From assembly GCF_003337575.1 (NCBI RefSeq), contig NZ_QPJM01000006.1, forward strand, positions 62,001 through 126,000: 64,000 bases of DNA. Direction: 5' to 3'. This stretch comes from Phyllobacterium bourgognense. GTDB taxonomy: Bacteria > Pseudomonadota > Alphaproteobacteria > Rhizobiales > Rhizobiaceae. The notes beneath the pieces are model-generated. The model ran no database searches and was not told where the DNA came from. It was given only the letters and a program-made list of their open reading frames with translations. The translations under genes and the position numbers were made by a program. This document shows, piece after piece, positions 9,127 to 18,418 of the stretch; the stretch's first letter is position 1, and each line of letters begins with the position of its first letter.

Positions 9127-9918
9127 TCAGCGCTTGGTCGCAGCGAGGGATTTGTTGAAGCGGGTAACGACCTGGATCAGGCCCATGCAGATCCAGGTAA
9201 TGGCGAAGGCGATAACGGCAAGAGCCGCGGGTTCGTAGGCGCGATTCGCCCCGATAAGCTGCAGGAACGGACCGAATGCCGGCCTGTTGAGCAGAGCAGC
9301 CATGGTAAACTCGCCAATGACGATTGCGAAGGTCAGGAATGCGCCGGAGAGCACTGCGACGAGCACATTGGGAAGGATGATGTTTGCCATAATGGTTATG
9401 CGGCTTGCACCAAGGCTTTCCGCTGCTTCCGTCAAGGTCCTGATATCGATCGATCCGAGTCCGGTGTCGACCGCCCGGTACATGTAAGGCAGCGCCAGCA
9501 TCGTATAACCGAAGGCGAGCAGGATATTCGTTCCCATGGCTGAACCGGTCAACGGCAGGATCGAAGCGGTGTTGTAGAGGCGGATATAGCCGAACACGAC
9601 GACGATGGCTGGAATGACCAGCGGAAGCAGAGTGATGAATTCAAGAACGGGACGCCATGCGGGCAACCGCAAACGCACCCAGTAAGCGGTCGGTACGACC
9701 AGAACGATGCCGATGATGATGGTCGCTATCGCCATGATGATTGAATAGCCGAACGTCTGCTGGAAACGCGGATCGCTGAGGATCACCCAATAGGCATCGA
9801 GCGAGTAGGTGCCGCGCCGCATGCGCAAGGAGAATTCAAGCGTGCCGAGCAGAGGTACGACAAAATAGATGATGCCGAAGGCGAGTGCGAGCCAGGACCA
9901 GATGCGGTTCGTTTTCAT
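9127..9918 (-). CDS. ABC transporter permease (PotC-like)
   Basis: The protein has about 263 residues from the ATG at 9918, which overlaps the stop of the upstream permease in ATGA; a GTG three codons earlier is also possible. Six hydrophobic segments are visible. The EAA-type cytoplasmic loop TEAAESLGASRITIMANIILPNV identifies a binding-protein-dependent permease. It pairs with the preceding permease and the ATPase. Confidence 0.9.
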   Translation of the reverse strand: MKTNRIWSWLALAFGIIYFVVPLLGTLEFSLRMRRGTYSLDAYWVILSDPRFQQTFGYSIIMAIATIIIGIVLVVPTAYWVRLRLPAWRPVLEFITLLPLVIPAIVVVFGYIRLYNTASILPLTGSAMGTNILLAFGYTMLALPYMYRAVDTGLGSIDIRTLTEAAESLGASRITIMANIILPNVLVAVLSGAFLTFAIVIGEFTMAALLNRPAFGPFLQLIGANRAYEPAALAVIAFAITWICMGLIQVVTRFNKSLAATKR

Positions 9919-10820
9919 TTTAGCCACTTCTCGCTGCGGGCGCGCATCCAGATGTAGATTGCGTTGGAAACGCCGGTAATGACGATCATGCCAAAGGCCA
10001 GTGCATAACCGAGATGTGGATCCTGCAGCACATCACCGCGGATTTGCGCGAAGAGGACGATGGGCACGATGCTGAGGGACGATCCCGTCAGCGCGTAAGC
10101 TGTCGCGATGGCACCGAAGGAATTTGCAAAAAGCAGAAGGATTGTTCCGAGCAAAGCCGGCCACAGGATCGGGAAGGCGACCATGCGCCAATATTGAGGG
10201 CCGGTTGCGCCGAGAATAAGAGCTGCCTCTTTCCATTCCCGCTTGAGCCCATCGAGCGCTGGCGTGATGATCAGGATCATCAAGGGAATCTGGAAGTAGA
10301 GATACGTGATGGTCAGGCCCCAGAAGCTCAGAAGGTTGAAGCCGTGGGCGTAAAGGTTGAAGCCGAATACATTGAACAGGAACGAGGTGACGAGGCCGGT
10401 TCGTCCAAGGGTGGCGAGGAAGGCAAAAGCCAAAGGAACGCCGGCAAAGTTTGACGCCACGCCGGAAAACGTCATCAACGGCGAACGGATCCAACCCGGA
10501 AGTCCACCCAGCGTGATTGCGGCGGCGATACAAAAGCCGATCAATGCACCGAGCAGCGCCGAGGCGAACGAAATCTTGATCGATATCCAGTAGGCGTCCA
10601 TGATGGACGGCTGGAAGAGATTGGCGATGTTGGCGAGGGTCAGGTTACCCTCATTGTCTTGAAACGCGCCTGCGACGAGATAGATCGTCGGCCAGATCAA
10701 AAACAACACGGCGAAGATGATGAAAGGCATAACGCCAAGCCAGTCGAGCGACATTCGTCTGCGCTCGGTTGCCGGAACGGGGACCGGAGGCAATGCGCCG
10801 GGTTCTGAAATCGCACTCAT
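9915..10820 (-). CDS. ABC transporter permease (PotB-like)
   Basis: The protein has about 301 residues from the ATG at 10820 (MSAISEPGALP); the frame extends 21 codons further upstream, but that stretch looks non-coding. It has multiple membrane segments starting near residue 35 (MPFIIFAVLFLIWPTIYLVAG) and an EAA-like loop (WKEAALILGATGPQYWRMVAFP). It forms the membrane channel with the next gene. The gene begins about 170 bp after the binding-protein gene, with a stem-loop in the gap. Confidence 0.88.
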   Translation of the reverse strand: MSAISEPGALPPVPVPATERRRMSLDWLGVMPFIIFAVLFLIWPTIYLVAGAFQDNEGNLTLANIANLFQPSIMDAYWISIKISFASALLGALIGFCIAAAITLGGLPGWIRSPLMTFSGVASNFAGVPLAFAFLATLGRTGLVTSFLFNVFGFNLYAHGFNLLSFWGLTITYLYFQIPLMILIITPALDGLKREWKEAALILGATGPQYWRMVAFPILWPALLGTILLLFANSFGAIATAYALTGSSLSIVPIVLFAQIRGDVLQDPHLGYALAFGMIVITGVSNAIYIWMRARSEKWLK

Positions 10821-10950
10821 CGTTTTCGTTACCGCATTCTTGGGTAAGATATAGCTGCCGCCGGCAAACTGCCAGGCAATCAATCCGGAAGCGGCTTGTC
10901 ACGTCACGTCGTAAATTTTGTTGCGCGCAATGCGCCTTTGACAGAACCAA

Positions 10951-10976
10951 ATCCCCGCGGCGCGCGCCACGGGGAT
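10951..10976 (-). promoter_or_regulatory. Intercistronic stem-loop after the binding-protein gene
   Basis: The arms ATCCCCGCGGC (10951-10961) and 10966-10976 pair with one mismatch around a 4 nt loop. No U-run follows on the transcribed strand, so it is not a standard terminator. Such hairpins between a binding-protein gene and permease genes often stabilise the upstream mRNA and lower downstream expression. Confidence 0.55.
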
Positions 10977-10991
10977 CCGATCGATCAGGAT

Positions 10992-12095
10992 TTATTTGAC
11001 GTTGGCGCCAACAACCTTGTCCCAATCCTTGGTGATGACTTCCTTGGCGGCTGCCTGTTCATCGAGGGTCGGGAAAATCGCCTTTTCATAGGCAGCTGCG
11101 GGAGGCAGCTTGTCGAGCAGTTCCTTCGGGATCTTGTTGTTCTTGGCAAGATCGTTAAAGCGGATCGGGTGGCAATAACCCTTGAGCCAGGTTAGCTGAC
11201 CTTCATCCGAGTAAAGATATTCCATCCAGAGCTTTGCTGCATTTGGATGTGGTGCAAAGGCACTGATTGCCTGAACGTAAACACCGGCGACAACGCCGGA
11301 CGCAGGCACGACAACCTCAACCGGAGGATTGCCCTTCAGCGTATCGCGGCCTGAAAGTGCGTTGTAATCCCAATTGATGATGATCGGGGTTGCACCTTGG
11401 GCAAGCGTACCGGACTTGCCAATGACCGGCACGAAATTACCCGCCTTGTTCATGTCGGCAAAATACTTCAGGCCGGCAGTTCCGGCATCGGCGCCAGCCT
11501 TGGCACCGGTCGACGCGCCGGCAGCCGCAACGGCCAGAATGGCCTGGTTGGACGCGCGAGGATCACCTGCAAGAGCAACGCTGTTGGCATATTCCGGCTT
11601 GAGCAGGTCAGCCCAATCCTTCGGTACTGTCTTGACGATATCAGTGTTTACCTGGAACGACAGAACACCATAATAGTCGCCATACCAATGACCGTCGGCA
11701 TCCTTGACGTTTTCCGGGATCGAATCCCAGGTCGATACCTTGTAAGGCATCGTCAGGCCGTCCTTCTTGGCGGATGGACCGAAAGCAAAGCCGACATCGA
11801 TAACGTCAGGCGCCTGTGGGCCCTTGTTGTCCTTGTTCGCCTTGATTGCCTCGATCTCATCGCCCGAACCGGCATCAGGATTGAGTTCGTTTACCTCAAG
11901 GCCGTATTTGGCCTTGAAACCGGCTACGACATCGCCGTAAGCGCACCAGTCATGTGGCAGCGCGATCGTTGTCAGTGAGCCCTCTTTCTTTGCCGCGGCA
12001 ACCAGCTCGGCCGGTGCGTCGGCGAATGAAATTGTCGTGCTCGCGAACAGCACAGCTGTCGACAATGCGAGCAAGCGTTTTGAATAACCAACCAT
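10992..12095 (-). CDS. Periplasmic substrate-binding protein of an ABC importer
   Basis: The 367-residue protein is taken from the ATG at 12095; the frame runs 18 codons further, but this start gives a clean Sec signal peptide (SKRLLALSTAVLFASTTISFA) with cleavage after Ala. The mature protein resembles family 1/6 extracellular solute-binding proteins (AAKKEGSLTTIALP, then a DVIDVGFAFGP segment). It is the first gene of the leftward importer operon. The substrate could be a polyamine, ferric iron or a phosphonate-type compound and is not resolved by sequence reading. Confidence 0.87.
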   Translation of the reverse strand: MVGYSKRLLALSTAVLFASTTISFADAPAELVAAAKKEGSLTTIALPHDWCAYGDVVAGFKAKYGLEVNELNPDAGSGDEIEAIKANKDNKGPQAPDVIDVGFAFGPSAKKDGLTMPYKVSTWDSIPENVKDADGHWYGDYYGVLSFQVNTDIVKTVPKDWADLLKPEYANSVALAGDPRASNQAILAVAAAGASTGAKAGADAGTAGLKYFADMNKAGNFVPVIGKSGTLAQGATPIIINWDYNALSGRDTLKGNPPVEVVVPASGVVAGVYVQAISAFAPHPNAAKLWMEYLYSDEGQLTWLKGYCHPIRFNDLAKNNKIPKELLDKLPPAAAYEKAIFPTLDEQAAAKEVITKDWDKVVGANVK

Positions 12096-12473
12096 TTTGA
12101 AAACCCCTATTGAGCGATACGTCATTGGCTCTGTTTCGACGTTCAGCAACCCCGATATAGGTGTCCCGTGTCAGTTGAATGACAGACGCGGGACGCGCTG
12201 GTGAACAGACTTTTTCTGAGCAGTAAGGGCAAGTGAACCACTTTTTTGGCGGCTTAGCAATTCAGCCAAAGGGTAAATCTGCAGCGAGTGAAATGGGTGC
12301 AGTCATTAGCCCAATAACGACAAGAACAGAGTTGGCCGCGGCAGCCTGGCGCATAATATCTGTCGCATTTTACTAACTGCGACATTGGCGCCCGGGATGG
12401 CAGGGCATCGAGCAATATGGTAAGAGATTAGGGGGCTAAGCGTTTCAGCGCAGAATCATGCGGCCGTCAATCC
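12096..12473. other. Intergenic region, no gene seen
   Basis: The 378 bp lie between the importer operon and the 3' end of the emrB-like gene. They hold the upstream region of the binding-protein gene. No convincing ORF, RNA, strong hairpin or repeat was seen. Confidence 0.5.
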
Positions 12474-14063
12474 TTAGTGACCGCCGCCACCGCCTTCAGC
12501 TGGCGCGCCCGGCTTGCGCATCATCACGGCGAAGACCGCAAGGGAAGCGAACAATATTGTCAGGATGTAGAAAACATCCATAAACGAAAGCAGCGATGCC
12601 TGCAGGTGGACCATGCCGGAAATTTTGCTGAGCGCGGTTGTCGGTCCATCGAGGCCATGCGCTGTGAAGTTGTTGCTCATCGTTCTCATCAGGTCTTCCG
12701 CTTCCGGATTGCCCCAATTCACGCTTTCAGAAAGACGGGCATAGTGCATGGCGCCGCGGTCGGTCAAAACCTGGTTGATGACTGCGAGACCTACGGCACC
12801 GCCGAGATTGCGCATCAAATTGAACAGGCCAGAGGCGTTCTTCAGACGGGCAGGGGGAAGGGTGCCGAGCGCAAGATTGTTGATGGGCACCATGCAGAGC
12901 ATCAGTGACACGCCGCGGAAGATTTGCGGAATCAGCAGTTCATGGAAATCCCAGTCCGCAGTCAGATGCGTCATGGTCCAGGTGCCGGCGCCAAAGCCAA
13001 GGAAGCCGATCATGATCATGATGCGCGGATCCATACGGCCGGAGAGGAAGCCGGCTACCGGTGCTGTCAGGAACATGCACAGACCACTGACGAAGAGCGC
13101 TTCTCCGATCATCAGGGCGTCATAACCCCTGACTTGGCCAAGGTAGACCGGGTAGACGTAGGTCAGGCCATAGAGGCCGATGCCGAGCACGAAAGAAAAT
13201 GCCGAGCCGAAGGCAAAGTTGATGTTCTTGAATGCAAAGAGATCGACGATCGGCTGTTCCGCGGTGAAGGCACGGTAGAAGAAGGTGATGCCGCCGAAAA
13301 CCATGACGATGGCGCAATAGTACACGGCGTTATCCTGCAACCAGTCGTTACGCGGGCCTTCTTCCAGCACGTATTCGAGCGAGCCAAGGAAGGCTGCCAT
13401 GGCGGCAAGACCCCACCAGTCGAACTTGTTGAGCAGCGAACGGTCGCCCTTGTCGAAATCGATCAGGTTCCATGCGGCAATCGCCACGGCAATGCCGGGA
13501 ATGACGTTGACAAGAAAAAGCCAGTGCCAGGAAAAGGCGTTGCTCAGATAGCCGCCAACAGTCGGTCCAATGGTCGGGGCGAGCGTTGCCACGAGGCCGA
13601 TCATCGGCGAGACGATCGAGCGTTTCGATGGCGGGAAGATCGTGAACGCTGCAGCGAAAACGCTTGGAATCATGCCGCCACCGATGAAGCCTTGAATGGC
13701 GCGGTAGACGATCATCTGGTCGATGTTCGTTGCGGTGGCACAAAGCACACTTGCGGCAGTGAAGCCGGCTGCCGAAACGGAAAAGAGAATGCGTGTCGAG
13801 ACAAGCCGCCCTAGAAAACCGGACAGCGGGATCATGATGACTTCGGCGATCAGATACGACGTCTGAACCCACGAAATCTCGTCGGAACTTGCGCTCAACC
13901 CTGCCTGGATCTCGGCGAGTGACGCCGAGACAATCTGGATGTCGAGAATCGCCATGAACATGCCGAACACCATCGCCAAAAAGGCGATGGCTTTCTTCGG
14001 ATCGATATGTTCGTCCGGAACAGCGGGTGCTCCCGGACCTCCGATGGTGGTGGCTTTCGACAT
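12474..14063 (-). CDS. EmrB/QacA-type (DHA2) MFS multidrug exporter
   Basis: The 529-residue protein has about 14 hydrophobic segments. It has the DHA2 motifs LDIQIVSASLAEIQ in TM1, SWVQTSYLIAEVIMIPLSGFLG, and a motif C-like GLVATLAPTIGPTVGGYLS stretch. It would export drugs or amphipathic compounds with proton antiport, together with the periplasmic adaptor encoded just upstream in the same operon (about 26 bp gap). The C-terminus is a Gly-rich tail ending GGGGGH. Confidence 0.92.
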   Translation of the reverse strand: MSKATTIGGPGAPAVPDEHIDPKKAIAFLAMVFGMFMAILDIQIVSASLAEIQAGLSASSDEISWVQTSYLIAEVIMIPLSGFLGRLVSTRILFSVSAAGFTAASVLCATATNIDQMIVYRAIQGFIGGGMIPSVFAAAFTIFPPSKRSIVSPMIGLVATLAPTIGPTVGGYLSNAFSWHWLFLVNVIPGIAVAIAAWNLIDFDKGDRSLLNKFDWWGLAAMAAFLGSLEYVLEEGPRNDWLQDNAVYYCAIVMVFGGITFFYRAFTAEQPIVDLFAFKNINFAFGSAFSFVLGIGLYGLTYVYPVYLGQVRGYDALMIGEALFVSGLCMFLTAPVAGFLSGRMDPRIMIMIGFLGFGAGTWTMTHLTADWDFHELLIPQIFRGVSLMLCMVPINNLALGTLPPARLKNASGLFNLMRNLGGAVGLAVINQVLTDRGAMHYARLSESVNWGNPEAEDLMRTMSNNFTAHGLDGPTTALSKISGMVHLQASLLSFMDVFYILTILFASLAVFAVMMRKPGAPAEGGGGGH

Positions 14064-14089
14064 GACTTTCGACCTGTCAGGAGTTCGGA

Positions 14090-15283
14090 TTACTGCTTGG
14101 GTGTTGTCCGTGTATCCACGTCGACGACTACACTCAGGCCAGCCTGAAGCTTGCCGCTCGCCAGGGCGTCGGCGGGCAGGGCGATACGAACGGGCACGCG
14201 CTGAACGACTTTGGTGAAGTTGCCCGTCGCGTTTTCCGGCGGCAGCAGCGAGAAGACAGCGCCTGAGGCCGGGGCGATGGAGGCGACAGTGCCTTCGAAC
14301 GTATCGCCGGACAGGGCATCGACCGTTACCTCAACTTTCTGGCCGACAACGATGTCACGCAGCTGCGTTTCCTTGTAATTCGCGTCGATATAGAGCGCGT
14401 TTACAGGAACAAGAGCGGCAAGACGCTGGCCGGGGCTGACGAGGTCACCTGTCTTGGCGGCAAGATTGCCGATAACCCCATCAACAGGGGCGCGGATAAT
14501 TGTGAAGCCGAGATCGCGCGCTGCCTTATCCTTGGCAAGTTCAAGCGACCGGATCGAGCCTTCGGCTTCCTTGTACTGGGCCTCGAGCACACCGACATTG
14601 GCATCGGCGGCTGCAATCTGTGCATCGGCGGAGGCGATATTGGCCTTTGCCTGATCAAGAGCCGCTGTTGCATCATCGAGTTGCGACTGCGAGGCGAAGC
14701 TTGTTGCGTGGAGTTGCTTGGCGCGCACAGATCCAGCCTGCGCATTGGTCAAGACGGCTTGCGCGTTGAGCTTGCCGGCCTGAGCCTGCTGCAGCGAAGC
14801 TTTGGCGGCAACGATCTGCGCATTGATGCGATCGAGTGAGAGCTTTTCCGTCGCGATCTGGGCCTCAGCCTGCTCTTCGGCAATCGTATAGTCGCCATTA
14901 TCCAGCGTTACCAGCGGATCGCCAGCTTTTACGCGCTGATTGGCAACGACATCGATCCTGTCAATATAGCCGGTGACTTTCGGTGCAATCGCCGTAATGT
15001 CACCCTGGATATATGCGTCGTCGGTCGAAACCATGAAGCGGCCAGTAGTCCAGTATTCATAACCATACCAGCCGCCGGCGCCAATCGCCGCGACAACCAG
15101 TGTGGGCAATACGAAGCGCTTGGCCGAGCGCTTGGGCTTTTCAGGCGCTTGCGCGGCAACATCGGGCTGCGGTGCTTCCGTTACAGGAGCATCGGGCTTT
15201 ACTGGTGCTTCCGCTTTTGAAGCAGGAGCCGGGGCCGGGAACTGACGGATTTCAGCTTCATTCTTGGCGTTTGACGCAGACAT
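14090..15283 (-). CDS. EmrA/HlyD-family membrane fusion protein
   Basis: The 397-residue protein has a Pro/Ala-rich cytoplasmic N-terminus to about residue 50 and one membrane segment (VLPTLVVAAIGAGGWYGYEYW). A biotinyl-lipoyl-like half follows (VSTDDAYIQGDITAIAPKVTGYI), then a long Ala/Gln-rich coiled coil at about residues 130-250 and the second hairpin half (FTIIRAPVDGVIGNLA). It connects the MFS pump to the outer membrane. It is the first gene of the leftward pump operon and is divergent from the TetR-type regulator. Confidence 0.92.
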   Translation of the reverse strand: MSASNAKNEAEIRQFPAPAPASKAEAPVKPDAPVTEAPQPDVAAQAPEKPKRSAKRFVLPTLVVAAIGAGGWYGYEYWTTGRFMVSTDDAYIQGDITAIAPKVTGYIDRIDVVANQRVKAGDPLVTLDNGDYTIAEEQAEAQIATEKLSLDRINAQIVAAKASLQQAQAGKLNAQAVLTNAQAGSVRAKQLHATSFASQSQLDDATAALDQAKANIASADAQIAAADANVGVLEAQYKEAEGSIRSLELAKDKAARDLGFTIIRAPVDGVIGNLAAKTGDLVSPGQRLAALVPVNALYIDANYKETQLRDIVVGQKVEVTVDALSGDTFEGTVASIAPASGAVFSLLPPENATGNFTKVVQRVPVRIALPADALASGKLQAGLSVVVDVDTRTTPKQ

Positions 15284-15323
15284 GGGAGGCTCTTTCTAAA
15301 GATATGCGCTCACAATTGTGATA

Positions 15324-15394
15324 GAACCAATCGGTTCGATGATTGACATAGCGCAAATGAGAGCGCATATCAAGTGCATCGAACCGATTGGTTC
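15324..15394. promoter_or_regulatory. Paired TetR-type operators in the divergent pump/regulator promoter
   Basis: GAACCAATCGGTTC at 15324-15337 and its exact reverse complement GAACCGATTGGTTC at 15381-15394 lie 57 bp apart centre to centre. Both carry GAACC/GGTTC arms. They sit between the pump operon and the regulator gene, so binding would repress one or both directions. Confidence 0.8.
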
Positions 15395-15428
15395 GAAAAA
15401 GAATCAAAAAAGAGGAAACGAGATTAAA

Positions 15429-16127
15429 ATGTCATCTACGAAGACGTCCCGCGTGTCATCGATAAAGGCGTCTGCCTTGGAAGCGGTGGTAGCTGCGGAC
15501 GAGCGGCAGGGGCGATTGGCAGCTGGTCAGGATCCGGCCAAGCGCCAGCAGATCCTTGAAGGCGCCGACCGCGTTTTCTCGCAGATGGGCTTCGATGCCG
15601 CGAGCATGAACGATATAACACGTGAAGCCGGCGTGTCGAAGGGGACGATTTATGTCTATTTCGATAGCAAGGAAGAGCTCTTCATGGAGCTATGCTTTGC
15701 CTATCGCGACAAGCTGTTCAGCGGCATTTATTCTGCCTTGGAAGGCGACCATGACTTGCGTGAAGCGCTTATTGCTTTTGGTACGGCATTATCACTCAAG
15801 GTCACTTCCGATGTTGTCATTCGGGCGCAACGGGTGGTCATCAGCGTTGCCGAGCGCATGCCCTCGATGAGCCAGAGCTTTTATGAGAACGGTCCAAAGC
15901 GGGGACAGGCTTTGTTGAAGGCATTTCTGGACAAACATGTTGCCGCGGGCGATCTCGATATTGAAGATACCGAACTTGCTACCTATCAGCTGTCCGACCT
16001 GATGGTCACGGGTATGCTGAGGCGCCGGCTGTTTGGATGCATGGATAATCCGCCATCGGAGGAGCAGATCCGCAAGACGGTAACGTCCGGCGTCGATATG
16101 TTCCTCAAGGCGTATAAGAAACAATAG
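15429..16127 (+). CDS. TetR/AcrR-family repressor of the adjacent efflux pump
   Basis: The 232-residue protein is taken from the ATG at 15429; the frame remains open back to 15318, but that stretch is the operator region. Residues about 35-85 form the TetR DNA-binding domain (RQQILEGADRVFSQMGFDAASMNDI, then AGVSKGTIYVYFDSKEELF). The C-terminal ligand domain resembles the AcrR/TetR C-terminal family. It is divergent from the EmrAB-type operon and flanked by two matching palindromes, so it is the likely local repressor. Confidence 0.9.
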   Translation: MSSTKTSRVSSIKASALEAVVAADERQGRLAAGQDPAKRQQILEGADRVFSQMGFDAASMNDITREAGVSKGTIYVYFDSKEELFMELCFAYRDKLFSGIYSALEGDHDLREALIAFGTALSLKVTSDVVIRAQRVVISVAERMPSMSQSFYENGPKRGQALLKAFLDKHVAAGDLDIEDTELATYQLSDLMVTGMLRRRLFGCMDNPPSEEQIRKTVTSGVDMFLKAYKKQ

Positions 16128-16132
16128 TCCCG

Positions 16133-16537
16133 TTATGCCGTGCTGCAATTGGCACAGACGCCGCGGATTTCAATCGTCGTCTTTGACTGCTTGAAACCAT
16201 TGCCATTGGTCCATTCGCGGACCCGGCCGGTGATGACATCATCCGAGAATTCCGAGACCTGACCGCATTTCTCGCAAATGGCAAAGGCAATCATCCCGTG
16301 GCCGTGGCTATGGGTGTGAGGATGCGCACAGGCGACGAAGGCATTGATGCTCTCGAGCCGGTGAATCATGCCGTAGTCGAGCAGCTTGTCGAGGGCGCGA
16401 TAGACCTGTAGCGGGGCGCGGAAGCCGTCATTTCGCAGTTGGTCGAGGATCGTATAGGCACTGAGCGGCCCATCGGCGCGAGCCAACGCGTTGAAAACCA
16501 GCGATTGGTTTTTTGTCAGCTCTTGCGTAGCGGTCAT
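16133..16537 (-). CDS. zur: Fur-family zinc uptake regulator Zur
   Basis: The 134-residue protein begins at the ATG at 16537 (MTATQELTKNQ); the longer frame upstream is not convincing. It has a winged-helix domain (APLQVYRALDKLLDYGMIHRLESINAFVAC) and a metal-binding half with HPHTHSHGHG, then ICEKCGQ and GVCANC pairs for structural zinc. With zinc bound it would repress the divergent zinc importer. The next gene encodes an importer ATPase with a His-rich tail, which supports Zur over Fur or Mur. Confidence 0.88.
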   Translation of the reverse strand: MTATQELTKNQSLVFNALARADGPLSAYTILDQLRNDGFRAPLQVYRALDKLLDYGMIHRLESINAFVACAHPHTHSHGHGMIAFAICEKCGQVSEFSDDVITGRVREWTNGNGFKQSKTTIEIRGVCANCSTA

Positions 16538-16642
16538 TGCCCGATTAGCTCCTTGTTGATCCTCAAGACATAGGAAATATTTGTCTTTTCCGCCAGTAGA
16601 TACATTAATTTTCCCGGTCCTCAAATTTGCCATCGTTGACAA

Positions 16643-16654
16643 ATGTAATAACAT
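16643..16654. promoter_or_regulatory. Candidate Zur box
   Basis: ATGTAATAACAT, with ATGT/ACAT arms, lies between zur and the importer ATPase gene. It resembles the AT-rich palindromes reported for alphaproteobacterial Zur sites. Assignment is by eye and context. Confidence 0.5.
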
Positions 16655-16693
16655 CACATATCGAAATGCTCAACTTCAAGATGCGGCTATCCG

Positions 16694-17533
16694 ATGACTG
16701 AACACTGCCTGACCTTTCACGATCTGACGCTTGGCTATCATAGGCATCCGGCCGTCCATCACTTGAGCGGCGGTGTTCGCCGTGGCTCGCTGACAGCCGT
16801 CGTCGGCTCCAACGGATCGGGCAAGTCGACGCTGATGAAGGGGATTGTCGGGGTTCTCAAACCGATGTCCGGTTCGTGCGTTGTCGAAAAAAATGTACGG
16901 ATCGCCTACCTGCCGCAACAATCCGAACTCGACCGGTCTTTTCCGGCGCGCGTGATCGATCTTGTTTCGCTCGGCCTGTGGCCGAAGCGTGGCCTGCTTG
17001 GCAGATTTACATCGGAAGACCGCGAGCATGTCTCGAAGGCACTGATGAGTGTTGGACTGGCAGGCTTCGAAAAGCGTCCGGTTGACACGCTGTCCGGCGG
17101 ACAATTGCAGCGCGCCCTGTTTGCGCGGGTGCTGGTCCAGGATGCGGATCTCATTCTGCTTGATGAGCCATTCAATGCGATCGATGCCAAGACCGTCAGC
17201 GACCTGATCGATCTGATCAAACGCTGGCACGGTGAGAACCGTACGATTATGGTCGTTGTGCACGATCTCGATCTTGTTCGCGAACATTTCCCGGAAACGC
17301 TGCTTCTGGCGCGCAAGCCGATCGCCTGGGGTGCGTCACGCGAGACGCTCCGTGCCGATAATTTGTTGCGGGCGAGACAATTTCACGAGGCTTGGGAAGA
17401 GGGTGCGCCTTGGTGCGAGGATGATGCCGCCCATGGCCTTGTGCACGATCACGCTCATCCGCATGTCCATCATCATGACGCCGACGATCATCACAATGGG
17501 CCCCAAACTTCACTGAAGAGGGGAGCGGCTTGA
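16694..17533 (+). CDS. aztA: Zinc ABC transporter ATP-binding protein (AztA/ZnuC type)
   Basis: The 279-residue ATPase has Walker A GSNGSGKST near residue 37, signature LSGGQLQR, Walker B LILLDEPFNAID and the switch His in VVVHDLD. The last 38 residues contain ten histidines (for example HPHVHHHDADDHH), a likely zinc-binding or sensing tail. The LTLGYHRHPAVHHLSG start resembles AztA more than classical ZnuC. It is the first gene of the Zur-adjacent operon and overlaps or abuts the permease gene. Confidence 0.82.
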   Translation: MTEHCLTFHDLTLGYHRHPAVHHLSGGVRRGSLTAVVGSNGSGKSTLMKGIVGVLKPMSGSCVVEKNVRIAYLPQQSELDRSFPARVIDLVSLGLWPKRGLLGRFTSEDREHVSKALMSVGLAGFEKRPVDTLSGGQLQRALFARVLVQDADLILLDEPFNAIDAKTVSDLIDLIKRWHGENRTIMVVVHDLDLVREHFPETLLLARKPIAWGASRETLRADNLLRARQFHEAWEEGAPWCEDDAAHGLVHDHAHPHVHHHDADDHHNGPQTSLKRGAA

Positions 17534-18402
17534 TCATGTATGAGTATTTCATCGCGCCCTTTGTCGACTACAGCTTTATGCAACGGGCGCTTGTCGGCTC
17601 GCTGGCGCTGTCGCTCGGTTCCTGCCCGGTTGGGGTTTTCCTGATGCTGCGGCGCATGAGTCTGACCGGCGATGCGATGGCGCATGCCATCCTGCCGGGC
17701 GCGGCGGTGGGGTTTTTGCTCTACGGGCTGCAGATCGTACCGATGACCATTGGCGGACTGATCGCCGGTGTCATCGTCGCGCTTGGCGCGGGTGCGGTAT
17801 CGCGCTTCACGATCCAGAAAGAAGATGCCTCCATGGCGGCTTTCTATCTCATTTCCCTGGCGCTCGGCGTTCTGATCGTGTCGCTGCGCGGATCGAATGT
17901 CGATCTGATGCATGTACTGTTCGGGACAGTTCTCGCGCTCAACAATGAAGCGTTGAGCCTGATCGGCATGATCTCGGCGATCAGTGTCGTTACCCTTGCA
18001 ATTTTCTGGCGGGGGCTTGTTGCCGAATGTCTCGACCCGCTGTTCCTGCGATCGGTCAGCCGCATTGGCACGCCTGTGCACTTCATCTTTCTGGCGCTGG
18101 TGGTGATCAACCTCGTTGGCGGGTTCCAGGCGCTTGGTACATTACTTGCCGTCGGGCTGATGATGCTTCCTGCGGCAGCAGCGCGCTTCTGGACGTCGCG
18201 GGTGGGGCCGATGTGCGCGCTGGCCATCGTGATCGGCTGCGTATCCTGCGTAGGCGGCCTGCTGATCTCCTACCACTATTCCGTGCCTTCCGGGCCGGCA
18301 ATCATCCTGTCGGCCGGGGCAATCTATCTCGGATCGATCCTCCTCGGGACACGCGGCATCGTCAACAGCCGGCTGCGACCCTATCGCCACAGAACAGCTT
18401 AG
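17530..18402 (+). CDS. aztB: Zinc ABC transporter permease (AztB/ZnuB type)
   Basis: The protein has about 290 residues. A TTG at 17530 overlaps the ATPase stop, and the ATG at 17536 (MYEYFIAPF) is an equally good start. The protein has about eight membrane segments and the ABC-3 metal permease core (LMLRRMSLTGDAMAHAILPG, then a LRGSNVDLMHVLFGT segment). It forms the inner-membrane channel for zinc (or possibly manganese) with the preceding ATPase. Confidence 0.85.
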   Translation: MIMYEYFIAPFVDYSFMQRALVGSLALSLGSCPVGVFLMLRRMSLTGDAMAHAILPGAAVGFLLYGLQIVPMTIGGLIAGVIVALGAGAVSRFTIQKEDASMAAFYLISLALGVLIVSLRGSNVDLMHVLFGTVLALNNEALSLIGMISAISVVTLAIFWRGLVAECLDPLFLRSVSRIGTPVHFIFLALVVINLVGGFQALGTLLAVGLMMLPAAAARFWTSRVGPMCALAIVIGCVSCVGGLLISYHYSVPSGPAIILSAGAIYLGSILLGTRGIVNSRLRPYRHRTA

Positions 18403-18418
18403 ACATAAGGAAAACGCT

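Noticed and set aside
15318-15428. An upstream in-frame extension of the TetR-type gene
   Set aside because: It consists of the operator palindromes; the ATG at 15429 fits the family start.
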